Shown: positions 16,042 to 25,400 of the stretch, piece after piece
Layout: each line of letters opens with the position of its first letter
Numbering within the stretch: position 1 is the stretch's first letter
Assembly (NCBI GenBank): GCA_937129145.1
Contig: CAKZMU010000087.1
Location: 1-35,128 of the forward strand
Reading direction: 5' to 3'
Origin: an uncultured Lacinutrix sp.
GTDB taxonomy: Bacteria; Bacteroidota; Bacteroidia; Flavobacteriales; Flavobacteriaceae
DNA length: 35,128 bases
The notes under the pieces: model-generated
Told to the model about the DNA's origin: nothing
The model's database searches: none
The model's input: only the letters and a program-made list of their open reading frames with translations
Translations under genes and position numbers: made by a program

Positions 16042-17196
16042 TTATAAAGCGCTCATTTTGCGTCTTATTTTTATTGGCATAGTACCTTCTATTTGTTTTT
16101 CAGAAATTAAGATTAAATATCCTCCTCCTCCAGCTCCTGCTAACTTCCAAGCAAGAGCATGATTTTTGTAACTATCTATTACTTGGGTGATTTTTGGATT
16201 TATCATTGCTGGAAACATTTTTGTTTGCGCATTGAAAGAGTCTAAAAATGCGTTTGCAAATTTTATTAGGTCCATTTCTTTAATAGCCTCCCATACTCTA
16301 TTTGATGATTGAGAAAGAAATTCAACATTTTTTCTATTTATATGTGTTTCTTTGAGCAAATCAAGATTATCCTCTCTTGGCCAAAGTAGTACCATACTGA
16401 TATGTTTTTCGAGCCAACTCAAAATAATTTCACTCTGTATCTCTTCAAATTTAAGTGGCCAATAGTCTTTGTTGTAATAATGCCTTACCAACCCAGGCAT
16501 ACAGATTCCTATTGCATCTTGAGCTCCAGATATAAGCTTTGAACCTGGAGTATTTTCATACTTAAAAAGAATTTCTGCAAGTTTTTCGGGCTTTTCAATG
16601 GGCAAACTATGAGGCCATATTTTTTTTGCAGCATTTCTAGTTGATGTTGACATGCCACAGCGTTCAAAATATTCGAATATAGGTTCTAATGACAAGGTTA
16701 TTGCCCAACCAGGATAGTGCTTTGATACGTATGGTTGGTCTATCCAAGTACCTGCCAAATCTATTCGGTATGGCAACCTGCATATATTTGATGAGCGAAT
16801 GCTTGTTGTGGACCTTTCTGGCAAGCCAGCATCTGGGATACGTTCTAAAACATGCAATTCTATATTTAATTCCTTACAGAGGTTTGCTTTGACTGAAGAA
16901 TATCCTTCTTCGTTTACTACAAAATAGTTTGGTCTTAATTTTCGTAATTCTTCTTCAAAATCCAATATTCCCGACCCACTATTGACAAATGCAGTATTAA
17001 CATATTTAATAGCACTTACCATGTACAATCGTTCAAGTTCTGAGTTAATTGTATCTCTTCCTTTTAACTCTTTAATTGTGGTGTCCGAGCCAAGTCCAAC
17101 ATACAAATCACCAAATGCAGATGCTTCTTTAAAAAAGGCAATATGCCCACTATGTAGTAAATCAAAACAACCTGAGACAAATACTTTTTTACTCAT
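16042..17196 (-). CDS. Bifunctional nucleotidyltransferase / GHMP sugar kinase, fucose-linked
   Basis: The 384-residue protein joins two enzymes. Residues 1-135 are a cytidylyltransferase-like domain with FVSGCFDLLHSGH (HxGH motif) and a closing ERSTTSIR. Residues about 138-384 resemble a GHMP kinase: motif 1 RLPYRIDLAGTWIDQP, a motif 2 variant GSKLISGAQDAIGICMPG, and motif 3 KLAGAGGGGYLI. It is the last gene of an operon with FucU (mutarotase) and a FucP permease, 15 bases after the latter. I therefore infer that it phosphorylates L-fucose (or a close sugar) at C1 and transfers a nucleotide to it. The known fusion enzyme Fkp of Bacteroides is about 950 residues and uses a different, large pyrophosphorylase, so this would be a compact analogue. 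The nucleotide and sugar are not proven. A heptose or another 6-deoxysugar substrate is possible. Confidence 0.8.
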   Translation of the reverse strand: MSKKVFVSGCFDLLHSGHIAFFKEASAFGDLYVGLGSDTTIKELKGRDTINSELERLYMVSAIKYVNTAFVNSGSGILDFEEELRKLRPNYFVVNEEGYSSVKANLCKELNIELHVLERIPDAGLPERSTTSIRSSNICRLPYRIDLAGTWIDQPYVSKHYPGWAITLSLEPIFEYFERCGMSTSTRNAAKKIWPHSLPIEKPEKLAEILFKYENTPGSKLISGAQDAIGICMPGLVRHYYNKDYWPLKFEEIQSEIILSWLEKHISMVLLWPREDNLDLLKETHINRKNVEFLSQSSNRVWEAIKEMDLIKFANAFLDSFNAQTKMFPAMINPKITQVIDSYKNHALAWKLAGAGGGGYLILISEKQIEGTMPIKIRRKMSAL

Positions 17197-17211
17197 TTTT
17201 TAATTATATTT

Positions 17212-18513
17212 CTATTTTTTATGAGATAATAATTGCTTATTAGCAGTGTAACCATAGACCATAACAACACAAAAACTAATTAGGGGTAATGCAAAAGACG
17301 CATTTACAGCTGGTAAAAAACCAACACTACCTAAGTCTATAATTGCACCTTGTAAAGGAGGCATTAATGCACCACCAACTATAGCCATTACCAAAAAAGC
17401 AGACCCCATAGTTATATCATCACCTACATTTTCTAAGGCAATACCATAAATAGTTGGGAACATTAACGACATAAATGCTGATGCTGCTACAAGAAAATAT
17501 AAACCAATGATACTTTGGGCAAATATGGTACCAAGCATCATAAGAATACCTCCAAAAGCAAAGAGCATTAGAAGTTTACGTGCATTTATATATTTCATTA
17601 AAAAAGTACAAACAAATCTACTCACTAGAAACAAACTCATTGCTACTATATTATAATTTTGTGCGGTGGCTTTATCTAGACCTAAGTTTTCTGCATATTG
17701 AATTATAAAAGTCCAACACATAATTTGTGCTGCTACATAAAATATTTGTGAAATTACTCCTGTTCGATATAAGCGATTTTTAAATAATCTTTTTATAGAA
17801 GTTTTGGTATCTACTTTTTTGGTTGATGAGGGTTGTGGCATTTTTACCAATGCAATAACAATTAAGAGAAAAATAACTACAAGACCTAGAGCTACATAAG
17901 GATTTCTAATAATCATTAAGTCATTAGACCTAATTGTAGCTTTTGTAGCTTCGTCTAATGAAGAAAACACCAGTTCTCCTAACGCATTACGCTGCTTATC
18001 AGATTCTAACGAAGCCAATATTACTTTAGAAGCGACAAACATACCAATTAAGGATCCCATTGGATTAAATGCTTGTGCAAGGTTTAAGCGTTGTGTTGCC
18101 GTTTCTTTTGAGCCAAGAGACAAAATAAATGGATTAGCAGTAGTTTCTAAAAAAGCTAAACCAAAAGTTAGTATATACAATGATCCTAGAAAAAATTCAA
18201 ACCCCTGAAACTGAGCTGCTGGCCAAAATAACAAAGCACCTACAGCATAAAGTGCCAAACCTAATAATATGCCTTTTTTGTATGAATACTTCTGAATAAA
18301 CAATGCAGCTGGAATAGCCATAGTTGCATAACCACCATAAAATGCAAACTGAATTAGCGAAGCCTTAAAGTTTGTAATTTCCATAATAGTCTTAAAAGCA
18401 GCTACCATAGGATTGGTTATGTCATTGGCAAATCCCCACAATGCAAATAAACTGGTTATTAACAAAAATGGAAGAAGATATTTTTTGTCTACAACTTTTG
18501 GTTTGTTGCTCAT
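17212..18513 (-). CDS. fucP: L-fucose:H+ symporter-type MFS permease
   Basis: The 433-residue protein is a twelve-helix MFS transporter of the FHS/FucP family. Landmarks are the first-loop region NPMVAAFKTIMEITNFKAS, YGGYATMAIPAA followed by the Y-S-Y-K-K-G loop, LETTANPFILSLG, and NLAQAFNPMGSLIG. The family carries L-fucose and in Bacteroidota also glucose, galactose or N-acetylglucosamine. Here FucU directly upstream (21 bases) favours fucose. A soluble-looking segment around 165-205 carries KQRNALGELVFSSLDEATKA between helices, as in many bacteroidal members. It acts in the inner membrane. Confidence 0.9.
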   Translation of the reverse strand: MSNKPKVVDKKYLLPFLLITSLFALWGFANDITNPMVAAFKTIMEITNFKASLIQFAFYGGYATMAIPAALFIQKYSYKKGILLGLALYAVGALLFWPAAQFQGFEFFLGSLYILTFGLAFLETTANPFILSLGSKETATQRLNLAQAFNPMGSLIGMFVASKVILASLESDKQRNALGELVFSSLDEATKATIRSNDLMIIRNPYVALGLVVIFLLIVIALVKMPQPSSTKKVDTKTSIKRLFKNRLYRTGVISQIFYVAAQIMCWTFIIQYAENLGLDKATAQNYNIVAMSLFLVSRFVCTFLMKYINARKLLMLFAFGGILMMLGTIFAQSIIGLYFLVAASAFMSLMFPTIYGIALENVGDDITMGSAFLVMAIVGGALMPPLQGAIIDLGSVGFLPAVNASFALPLISFCVVMVYGYTANKQLLSHKK

Positions 18514-18534
18514 AGATTATTTATGTAACAATGA

Positions 18535-18966
18535 TTAATGACTAATAACACCTTTTTTTAATATGATATTCCCGTATTTTACAGTATCTCCAGTCATCAC
18601 TATAGCAAAAGCTTTTCTCGCTCTTTCATAAAACTCTAACCTATCACATTTTTCAATGGTAGGAATAGAAGTACAAAAAGGAATTATACTATTTAAATAG
18701 TTTTTTTCAACGTCTACATTAACCATATCTCCCTCTACTTCTTTCATCATGATTAATGGCGATTTTACATACGAATCTAATTCAAACAAAGGCATAATTG
18801 CAGTTAGCAAATCATTTATTTTTATGCCATCTGCACGTATAATGGTTTTGTTATGGCTCTCACCCGGAAAATGTGCGTCTGCAAGCAAAATTTCATCGCC
18901 ATGTCCCATACTGGATAATATTTTTAGTAAATCGGGACTTATTAATGGAGATATTCCTTTTAACAT
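18535..18966 (-). CDS. fucU: L-fucose mutarotase (FucU/RbsD family)
   Basis: The 143-residue product matches the usual length of FucU. It begins [20 protein letters not shown] then [15 protein letters not shown], with the catalytic His of the RbsD/FucU fold in the GHGDE region. [16 protein letters not shown] and LFELDSYV follow, and it ends with the FucU-specific [22 protein letters not shown]. It interconverts alpha- and beta-L-fucose in the cytoplasm. It is the first gene of a three-gene operon with the permease and the kinase/nucleotidyltransferase. Fucose isomerase, fuculokinase and aldolase are not in this window. Confidence 0.93.
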   Translation of the reverse strand: MLKGISPLISPDLLKILSSMGHGDEILLADAHFPGESHNKTIIRADGIKINDLLTAIMPLFELDSYVKSPLIMMKEVEGDMVNVDVEKNYLNSIIPFCTSIPTIEKCDRLEFYERARKAFAIVMTGDTVKYGNIILKKGVISH

Positions 18967-19367
18967 ATATGTTTTTTAGCTAGGTGAAAATTTCAATAAA
19001 TTAAAGAAATAAATATAAAACATTATAATTAATATCATGCTCGTATTCAATTTTCAATGATTAAAACTATTATAATTGCTTATCACGAGGCTAATTGTAA
19101 CATTTTTTAGTCCATTAGTTTAGATTAAAAAACCTTTCCATGCAATATCTCATTAATACAACCAACCATAATGCAAAGTAATTGCTTTTCTAAATATTTA
19201 TAAAGTAGCTAAGTTCTAGCTATTCATTTCAACCGATAAATATTGACTCAACATCTTTTTGTCGAATTAACAATGTGGTTAATCAAATAAAATTTGAAGA
19301 CTTCTAAACATGGTATAAATTGATAATAGATTTACAACCCAAAACCTATAAATAAATTCTTTTGATT
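18967..19367. other. Gene-free AT-rich stretch upstream of the fucose operon
   Basis: About 400 bases between the divergent fucU and a small plus-strand gene. I find no frame, hairpin terminator, RNA gene or exact TAnnTTTG promoter. A near match TATATTTA lies about 40 bases before fucU on the minus strand without a proper -33 partner, and TAAAATTTG on the plus strand has one base too many. It presumably holds the promoters of both sides. Confidence 0.4.
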
Positions 19368-19640
19368 ATGGACGCAAACCTATCATTATTCAACCAAATA
19401 AACAGTTTATCGTATTGGTTTCTAGTAGAGAGCAATTATAAAAGTTCATTAGCTCTTGATGCTGAAAAAGACACCTTTTTTATCAAGATTAAAAAGGGAA
19501 AGCATAACTTATATGCTTACCAAATTGCTCATTTTAGTAAGAAAAATAAACGATTTTTACATTTTGAGCTAGCAGCTGTAGTAAACAGTTTATTGCATAT
19601 TAAAGAAACTGCTATGCGTAAACGATTTGAAAGTGCATAA
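19368..19640 (+). CDS. Small protein of unknown function
   Basis: Starting at the second ATG (MDANLSLFNQ) the product has 90 residues. An ATG two codons earlier is possible. It has no signal peptide or membrane helix. The sequence is rich in aromatic and basic residues: INSLSYWFLVESNYKSSLAL, then DTFFIKIKKGKHNLYAYQIA, ending KETAMRKRFESA. The codon use and residue mix look real, and no longer gene overlaps it. I do not recognise a family. It stands alone, convergent with the longer cold-shock gene 8 bases further on. Confidence 0.5.
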   Translation: MDANLSLFNQINSLSYWFLVESNYKSSLALDAEKDTFFIKIKKGKHNLYAYQIAHFSKKNKRFLHFELAAVVNSLLHIKETAMRKRFESA

Positions 19641-19648
19641 CTAAAAAG

Positions 19649-20110
19649 TTACTTTACTAAGGTTACTTTAACAGCATTCATACCTTTCATACCTTTTTCC
19701 AGCTCGAAAGAGACTTTGTTGCCTTCGGTAATTTCGTCTACTAAACCACTAACGTGACAAAAATATTTTTCTTGATTTTCACTATCGACTATAAAACCAA
19801 ATCCTTTGGAGGTATCAAAAAAGGATACTGTTCCGTTTCTAACTGGGTCTATTTCTTCCCTGTCACTCTCTAAGGTTTTAGGAATACTAATTTCTATGTT
19901 TTTGGCTTTTACTTTAATTTTTTTGGAAGGGTCTGGAGGTGTATCGGTTAAATTGCCATTATGGTCAACGTAGGCAAACTCAATGCCTTTTTTTCCGCTT
20001 TCTTCTTTTTCAAGTTTACGGGCTTCCATTTTCTTTCTTTTATCTTCGCGTTTTTTTAAACGCTTTTTTTCTTTTTCACTTTTGTTAAATGTTTGTTGCG
20101 ATTTTGCCAT
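19649..20110 (-). CDS. Cold-shock-domain protein with a basic N-terminal extension
   Basis: The product has 153 residues. Residues 1-40 are extremely rich in Lys, Arg and Glu (KSEKEKKRLKKREDKRKKME) and are probably disordered or helical. A linker follows to about residue 88. The last 65 residues are a cold-shock fold with GTVSFFDTSKGFGFIV (RNP1-like) and YFCHVSGLVDEI (RNP2-like). It should bind single-stranded RNA or DNA in the cytoplasm, with the basic tail adding affinity for nucleic acid or ribosomes. It is transcribed from its own promoter at 20143-20173 and lies next to a standard cold-shock gene. Confidence 0.9.
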   Translation of the reverse strand: MAKSQQTFNKSEKEKKRLKKREDKRKKMEARKLEKEESGKKGIEFAYVDHNGNLTDTPPDPSKKIKVKAKNIEISIPKTLESDREEIDPVRNGTVSFFDTSKGFGFIVDSENQEKYFCHVSGLVDEITEGNKVSFELEKGMKGMNAVKVTLVK

Positions 20111-20142
20111 TCGTATATTTAAAATATAATATTGTAATTACT

Positions 20143-20173
20143 CAAATATATCTTTTACACTTGACTATTGCAA
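20143..20173 (-). promoter_or_regulatory. Bacteroidota promoter of the longer cold-shock gene
   Basis: On the minus strand a -33 TTG (20171-20173) is followed after exactly 20 bases by TATATTTG (20143-20150), a perfect TAnnTTTG -7 element. The start codon is about 33 bases further on. This matches the sigma-A-type promoter known for Bacteroides and Flavobacterium. Confidence 0.65.
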
Positions 20174-20205
20174 GGAAATATTGCAAACATCTAGATATTG
20201 TGCAT

Positions 20206-20236
20206 AAAAAAGCCCATCTAAAAAAATAGATGGGCT
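20206..20236 (-). terminator. Rho-independent terminator of the short cold-shock gene
   Basis: AGCCCATCTA and TAGATGGGCT form a perfect ten-base stem (20211-20236) with a six-base A loop. Five T follow on the minus strand (20206-20210). It lies 24 bases after the cold-shock stop codon. Confidence 0.88.
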
Positions 20237-20260
20237 CTGTGACATAGTTAAGCGTATATG

Positions 20261-20452
20261 TTATAAAACTTTTACGTTTACTGCATTCAATCCTTTTTTT
20301 CCTTCTGTTAAATCGAATTCAACTTCATCGCCTTCACGAATCTCGTCAATTAATCCAGAAATGTGCACAAAGTGCTCTTTGTTTGAACCTTCTTCAGTAA
20401 TGAATCCAAAACCTTTGGTGTCATTGAAGAATTTTACTGTTCCTTTACTCAT
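20261..20452 (-). CDS. CspA-type cold-shock protein
   Basis: The 63-residue product is a single cold-shock domain of normal length. RNP1 is KGFGFITEEG and RNP2 is HFVHISGL. The start GTVKFFNDTKGFGF and the end KKGLNAVNVKVL are typical of bacteroidal Csp proteins, and the surface is more acidic than in E. coli CspA. It binds single-stranded RNA as a chaperone. It has its own promoter (-7 at 20485-20492) and terminator (20206-20236), so it is a single-gene unit. Confidence 0.95.
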   Translation of the reverse strand: MSKGTVKFFNDTKGFGFITEEGSNKEHFVHISGLIDEIREGDEVEFDLTEGKKGLNAVNVKVL

Positions 20453-20484
20453 TTTAATATATTTAATAATTACTATTTAGTAAG

Positions 20485-20492
20485 CAAAGATA
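20485..20492 (-). promoter_or_regulatory. -7 promoter element of the cspA-type gene
   Basis: The minus strand reads TATCTTTG, a perfect TAnnTTTG, about 32 bases before the ATG. The -33 region 20 bases upstream (TAGTTTT) is only a weak match. The predicted leader is about 25 bases, too short for the long cold-shock 5' UTR seen in E. coli cspA. Confidence 0.5.
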
Positions 20493-20659
20493 GTGCCATT
20501 AAGCTTATAAAACTATTTTTTTATGAAAAGTTTGAAAATAGTTGCCTTAAAATCGTAAATAATTTGTAAGAAACACTACGTCATTCTTTACTTTTTACTA
20601 AATTCGCACACCTTCAATCAAATCTGCATCGTTCTTCTTACTGATTATTTTATTTTTAA

Positions 20660-21568
20660 ATGAAGTTAATAATCTGTTTACTTTTTATTTTTTTCTTGCC
20701 TTTTCAAGGGTTTGCTCAATCTAGCACAAAATTTTCTTATGCAAAACCACTTCCCTATTCATTAGTTATAAATGATTCGTTAGAAGTTAAAGAAGAAAAA
20801 AAGCCGGTTGATTTAATAGATATAAAGAGTAACCATTGGGATACTTTAAAATTCAATCCTTATAAAGATGAGCTTGTTAAATTTCCTATTCAACTAAAAT
20901 TTAAAGATAGTATATACCGCACACCAGTTCTTGACAGTATGGTCATTACATCAAGATTTGGATGGAGACATAGAAGAGCGCATAAAGGTATTGATATTGA
21001 CTTAGTTACTGGTGACGACGTTGTGTCTATTCTAGATGGTGTTGTGCGATTTGCTCGTTACAATTCTGGGCACGGCAAAACAGTTATTGTTAGGCACTAC
21101 AACGGATTAGAGACTGTATATGCGCATTTATCGTCCTATGCTGTTAAGGTGAATGATTCGGTGAGGAGAGGACAAATTCTTGGAAAAGGTGGTACTACTG
21201 GAAATGCACGTGGCAGTCATTTGCATTTAGTTGTTAATTATAAAGGCATTGCTATTAATCCAGAATATGTATTTGCTTTTGATGATTCAAATAAAATTAG
21301 ATCAAAAGAATTATGGGTTACCCAACGTTGGACTGCTCCATACTTTCATAGTTCCAAGCGTAAAACCAAAATGGAATTATTAACAACAAAAGATGAAGCT
21401 ATTGCTAGTTTAACAAAAGAAAAGCAGATTTATGTTGTAAAACGGGGTGATACATTATCGCATATTTCACGAAAAAACAATGTATCGATTAGGGCGATTT
21501 GTGTTGCAAACAATATAAAAAGCACAACAGTTCTTAAAATTGGGCAAAAGTTAATTCTTGAAATGTAG
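20660..21568 (+). CDS. Secreted M23 peptidase with C-terminal LysM domain
   Basis: The 302-residue product begins with a signal peptide ending in QGFAQ (residue 20). The LytM/M23 domain (about 90-210) keeps the zinc and catalytic residues: HKGIDID (HxxxD) after SRFGWRHRRA, and SHLHLVV (HxH). The domain also contains VYAHLSSYAV and VRRGQILGKGG. A LysM motif (about 255-302: YVVKRGDTLSHISRKNN, then VCVANNI-like repeats) binds peptidoglycan. It should cut peptide cross-links in the cell wall, as an endopeptidase or an activator of cell separation. It is a single plus-strand gene, convergent with the EamA gene 3 bases beyond its stop. Confidence 0.93.
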   Translation: MKLIICLLFIFFLPFQGFAQSSTKFSYAKPLPYSLVINDSLEVKEEKKPVDLIDIKSNHWDTLKFNPYKDELVKFPIQLKFKDSIYRTPVLDSMVITSRFGWRHRRAHKGIDIDLVTGDDVVSILDGVVRFARYNSGHGKTVIVRHYNGLETVYAHLSSYAVKVNDSVRRGQILGKGGTTGNARGSHLHLVVNYKGIAINPEYVFAFDDSNKIRSKELWVTQRWTAPYFHSSKRKTKMELLTTKDEAIASLTKEKQIYVVKRGDTLSHISRKNNVSIRAICVANNIKSTTVLKIGQKLILEM

Positions 21569-21571
21569 TTC

Positions 21572-22492
21572 TTACCATTTTCTGAATCTAGAAAGTATTT
21601 TCAATGTCTTTTTTGTATTTATAAAATAGACGCCTGTTAACAAAACAATGGCGGCAATAATAGATTGTAAAGTAATCTGCTCGTCTAAAAAATACCATCC
21701 CAAAAACAGAGCAACTATAGGATTTACATAGGTAGAAGTCGCCACTTTCTCAGGCGACACAATTTTAAGCAAATAGTTAAAAGCAGTAAAGGCTACAATG
21801 CTTCCAAGCAATATTAACAACAGCATCGAAATTTGCACTTCACTACTCCAAGTGGTTGGTAACGACCAATTTTCGCCTAACAAAAAACTAACTACTAAAA
21901 GCATGATTCCTCCAGTAAACATTTGATATCCTGTATTAATAAAAAAGTTTTTAGGCAAGTCTGCTTTTGCAACAAATAAACTTCCATAAGCCCAACTTAG
22001 CATACAGGCAAATATCATGAGCATTCCAATAATGGAATTTTCCTGACTTATAACTTGCTTTTGACTTACTAACAGATATATACCAATAAAACCTAAAATC
22101 ACACCAACAAAAGACATTAACTGTATTTTCTTCCCTTGATGTATGCGCATCAATAAAAGGATTACTAATGGCTGTGCCGAAATTTCTAACGCAGCAAAAC
22201 CGCTATCCACATATTTTAAAGCCCAAACAATAATGCCATTGCCAAACGTTAAAAACAAAAAACCAGCAATTGCTGTATTAATTAATTGGCGCTTAGTAAT
22301 TTTAGTAGAAAACCCTAATACTTTGGCTATGACAAATATAAGTGTACCAGCGGTTGTAAACCGTATGGAAGCCAACATAAAAGGTGGTAATTCTCCAACT
22401 GCTATTTTATTAAATAAATACGTAGAACCCCAAACAACATAAATCGAAAAAAATGCTAATACTATTAATAGCGTATTGTTTGGTTTTTGCAT
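21572..22492 (-). CDS. EamA/DMT-superfamily transporter
   Basis: The 306-residue protein has ten predicted membrane helices in two EamA repeats (about 8-140 and 150-290). The first repeat opens VVWGSTYLFNKIAVGELPP, and the second contains LSWAYGSLFVAK and ATSTYVNPIVALFLGW. DMT proteins of this type export amino acids or other small metabolites, or are drug exporters. The substrate cannot be told from sequence. Its ATG follows the TAG of the Asp-box gene without a gap (TAGATG), so it is translationally coupled to it. Export of amino acids fits the neighbouring peptidases, but this is only inference. Confidence 0.9.
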   Translation of the reverse strand: MQKPNNTLLIVLAFFSIYVVWGSTYLFNKIAVGELPPFMLASIRFTTAGTLIFVIAKVLGFSTKITKRQLINTAIAGFLFLTFGNGIIVWALKYVDSGFAALEISAQPLVILLLMRIHQGKKIQLMSFVGVILGFIGIYLLVSQKQVISQENSIIGMLMIFACMLSWAYGSLFVAKADLPKNFFINTGYQMFTGGIMLLVVSFLLGENWSLPTTWSSEVQISMLLLILLGSIVAFTAFNYLLKIVSPEKVATSTYVNPIVALFLGWYFLDEQITLQSIIAAIVLLTGVYFINTKKTLKILSRFRKW

Positions 22493-25400
22493 CTATTCGC
22501 TTGCCTTGGCTTCTTGTTTTAATTTATTGAATTGAACAACCAATTCTTCATATCTATTTTTTGCTTCTTCACCTGGTAGTTGGTCTGCCCTACTAATCAT
22601 ATTTAATAAGTATGACATTTGCGATAGCATCATTTGCTGCGGATAAGCGCCCTTCTTTTCATTTTGCAATTGCTTTAAAGCATTATTAATTTTTTCTAAT
22701 CGAGCAACTTTTGCCTTTGCTTTCTTCTTTTTTAATGATTTTGCTTCTTTTTCAAGACTTGCTTCAAGTTTTCTTGCGTCGGAAAGTAAACTCATTACCT
22801 TATTCTGCATCGCAATTTGCTCATTGATATTGGCAACAGTAATACCTTCGTCCTTTACTCTTGGGTCCATAATAATCTCAAAATTTTGCTCAAAAGACTG
22901 TTCACCTACTGTCAATCTTGCTGTATAATTACCTGGAGCTACCATTGGTCCTCCTTTGTAACGTCGGCTCTTGCTTTTGTTCCATGCGCCTTTTTGTCTT
23001 AAATCCCAGTCAAAACGATGGAATCCTGGTTTTCCAACTAACTTTTTATCTACATACCTAAATATTTGACTTAGGTTCATATCTTCAACTTCTTTTACCG
23101 TAGATTTTAGTTTTGTACTATCACTTAAAATAGTGCTAACAACGTTTTTATTGGCATCCAAAATTTCCAATTGCACGCCTCCTTTTGTGCCTTTAGGAAT
23201 GTAATAATCAATAATTACACTTGTACGTGGATACCTTGGGAAAGAACTACGTGCACTTGGATATCTATAGCGAACGGTATTATCTGGTTTGAACAAATGC
23301 GGTGTTTTTGCTAGATTGTTAGCTTCTGGTTGTCTTAACGATGTGATATTATCTAGAATCCAAAAACCTCTTCCCATGGTACTTAATACAAGGTCACCTC
23401 TAAATACTTTTAAATCTGTAATTGGTGTTACTGGCAAATTTTGCTGAAACTTCTTCCAAGACTTTCCATCGTTAAACGATACAAACATTCCAAACTCAGT
23501 TCCAGCGTATAATAACCCTTCACGAACTGGGTCTTCACGCATCACTCGCGCTGTAAAATCTGCTGGAATGCCGTTTTTATCTGTAGTTAATAACTCCCAA
23601 CTTTTACCATAATCATCCGTTTTGTAAATGTAAGGTTTTGCATCACCCAATAAATGTCTATCTACTGCTATATAAGCTTTAGCTGGATTAAATTGTGATG
23701 GCTCAACCGATTCTACCCTTCCTCCTTTTGGTAATTTTTTAGGTGTGACGTTGTTCCAAGTTTTACCACCATCTCTAGTGACTGACACAACTCCATCGTT
23801 GGAACCTGTCCAAATCAATCCTTCTACTAATTTTGATTCCCTTATAGAATATAAAGTACTGTAGTATTCTTCACCTGTAATGTCTCTTGTAATTGGACTT
23901 CCTGAAATGACTTGCTTATCATCTTCAAAAGCAGTTAAATCTGGTGAAATAGTTTCCCAAATAAGACCATCGGTTACTGTTTTATGTAAATATTGTGACC
24001 CATGATATACCACATCTGGATTATGTGGTGATACATGAATTGGTGCTACACGCTGGAACCTGTATTTTAAATCCTTAGGGTTATGTCCATAAATATTTGA
24101 TGCGCCTACGTAATAGCCTCGTTCAACACCAGTAAGTTTATTGAATACTCCAAAACGACCTTTGCAGTTAGCATACACCGTATTATGGTTCCCTGGTTTT
24201 GGAACGGCTGGTCCAGTTTCGCAACCTCCAGTATTTATTACCCAACCAATTCCAGCTTTTTGAATAGCACTTGGTGGAAAGCTAGGTACTGCAATCGTCG
24301 AAGAGTTATCTTGTTGCCCACCATACATCCAATAAGGGTATTGGTCATCAACTTCTACAGTATAAATTTCAGCTGTTGGCTGATTAAATTGTGTTGACCA
24401 TGTTTTTCCTCCATTGTGAGAGACATTGGCGCCTCCATCGTTGGCTTGAATTAATAAGTCTGGATTATTTGGATTGAGCCAAATATCATGATTATCACCA
24501 TGAGGTACGCTCATACGCTTCCATGTTTTACCACCATCAATTGATTTTAGTAATGGATTTGCATTAGAGTAAATAATATCAGGGTTCGTAGGGTCTAACT
24601 CAATATTTGTATAGTAAAAAGGTCTATTCACTAAACCAATGTTGCTAGATACTTGCTTAAATGATTTTCCTTGGTCAACCGATTTATACAAACCTCCTTT
24701 TTTTCCTGGTGCTTCAACAACAGCATACAAAATACGTGAATCAACTGGCGATACTGCTAAATCTATTTTTCCAATGAGCCCTTTAGGCAACCCTTTTTCA
24801 AGTTTTACCCAATCTTTACCTCCATTTATGGATTTGTAAATACCACCTTCATTGCTTTCACCACCAGAAATAATCGTCCATGGCTTACGCTCTGCTTTCC
24901 AAGCAGCTGCATACACAATGTTGGGATTTCCTGGGAGTAATTCTAAATCGGCAAAACCAACAGTATCTGATATATAGAGCATCTTTTCCCAGTTTTGACC
25001 ACCATCTGTGGTTTTATAAATACCGCGTTCTTCATTGGCTTTAAAAGCATTTCCAATAGCAGCTACCCAAACCACATTATTATTGGTTGGGTCAATTTCT
25101 ACAGCGCCAATTTGACCAGTTTCACGAAGTCCAATATGGTCCCATGTTTTTCCAGCATCTATTGATTTGTAAACACCTTTTCCGCTAATAACATTGCTTC
25201 GCAATCCATCAGAACCTGTGCCTACATAAACTATGTTCGGGTCGTTAACAGCAACTTCAATAGCTCCAATAGAAGGTGTTGCAAAAAATTTATCGGAAAC
25301 ATTGTTCCAAGTCGTTCCATAATCATCAGATTTCCAAACACCAGCACCAGAAGCTCCTAAATAAAATGTACCAGGAAGCATTGGTGTCCCTGTCACAGTT

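Noticed and set aside
20485..20659. Canonical promoter for the M23 gene in the divergent gap
   Set aside because: TAAATTCG is close to a -7 element, but the only upstream TTTG is about 31 bases away, outside the usual spacing.
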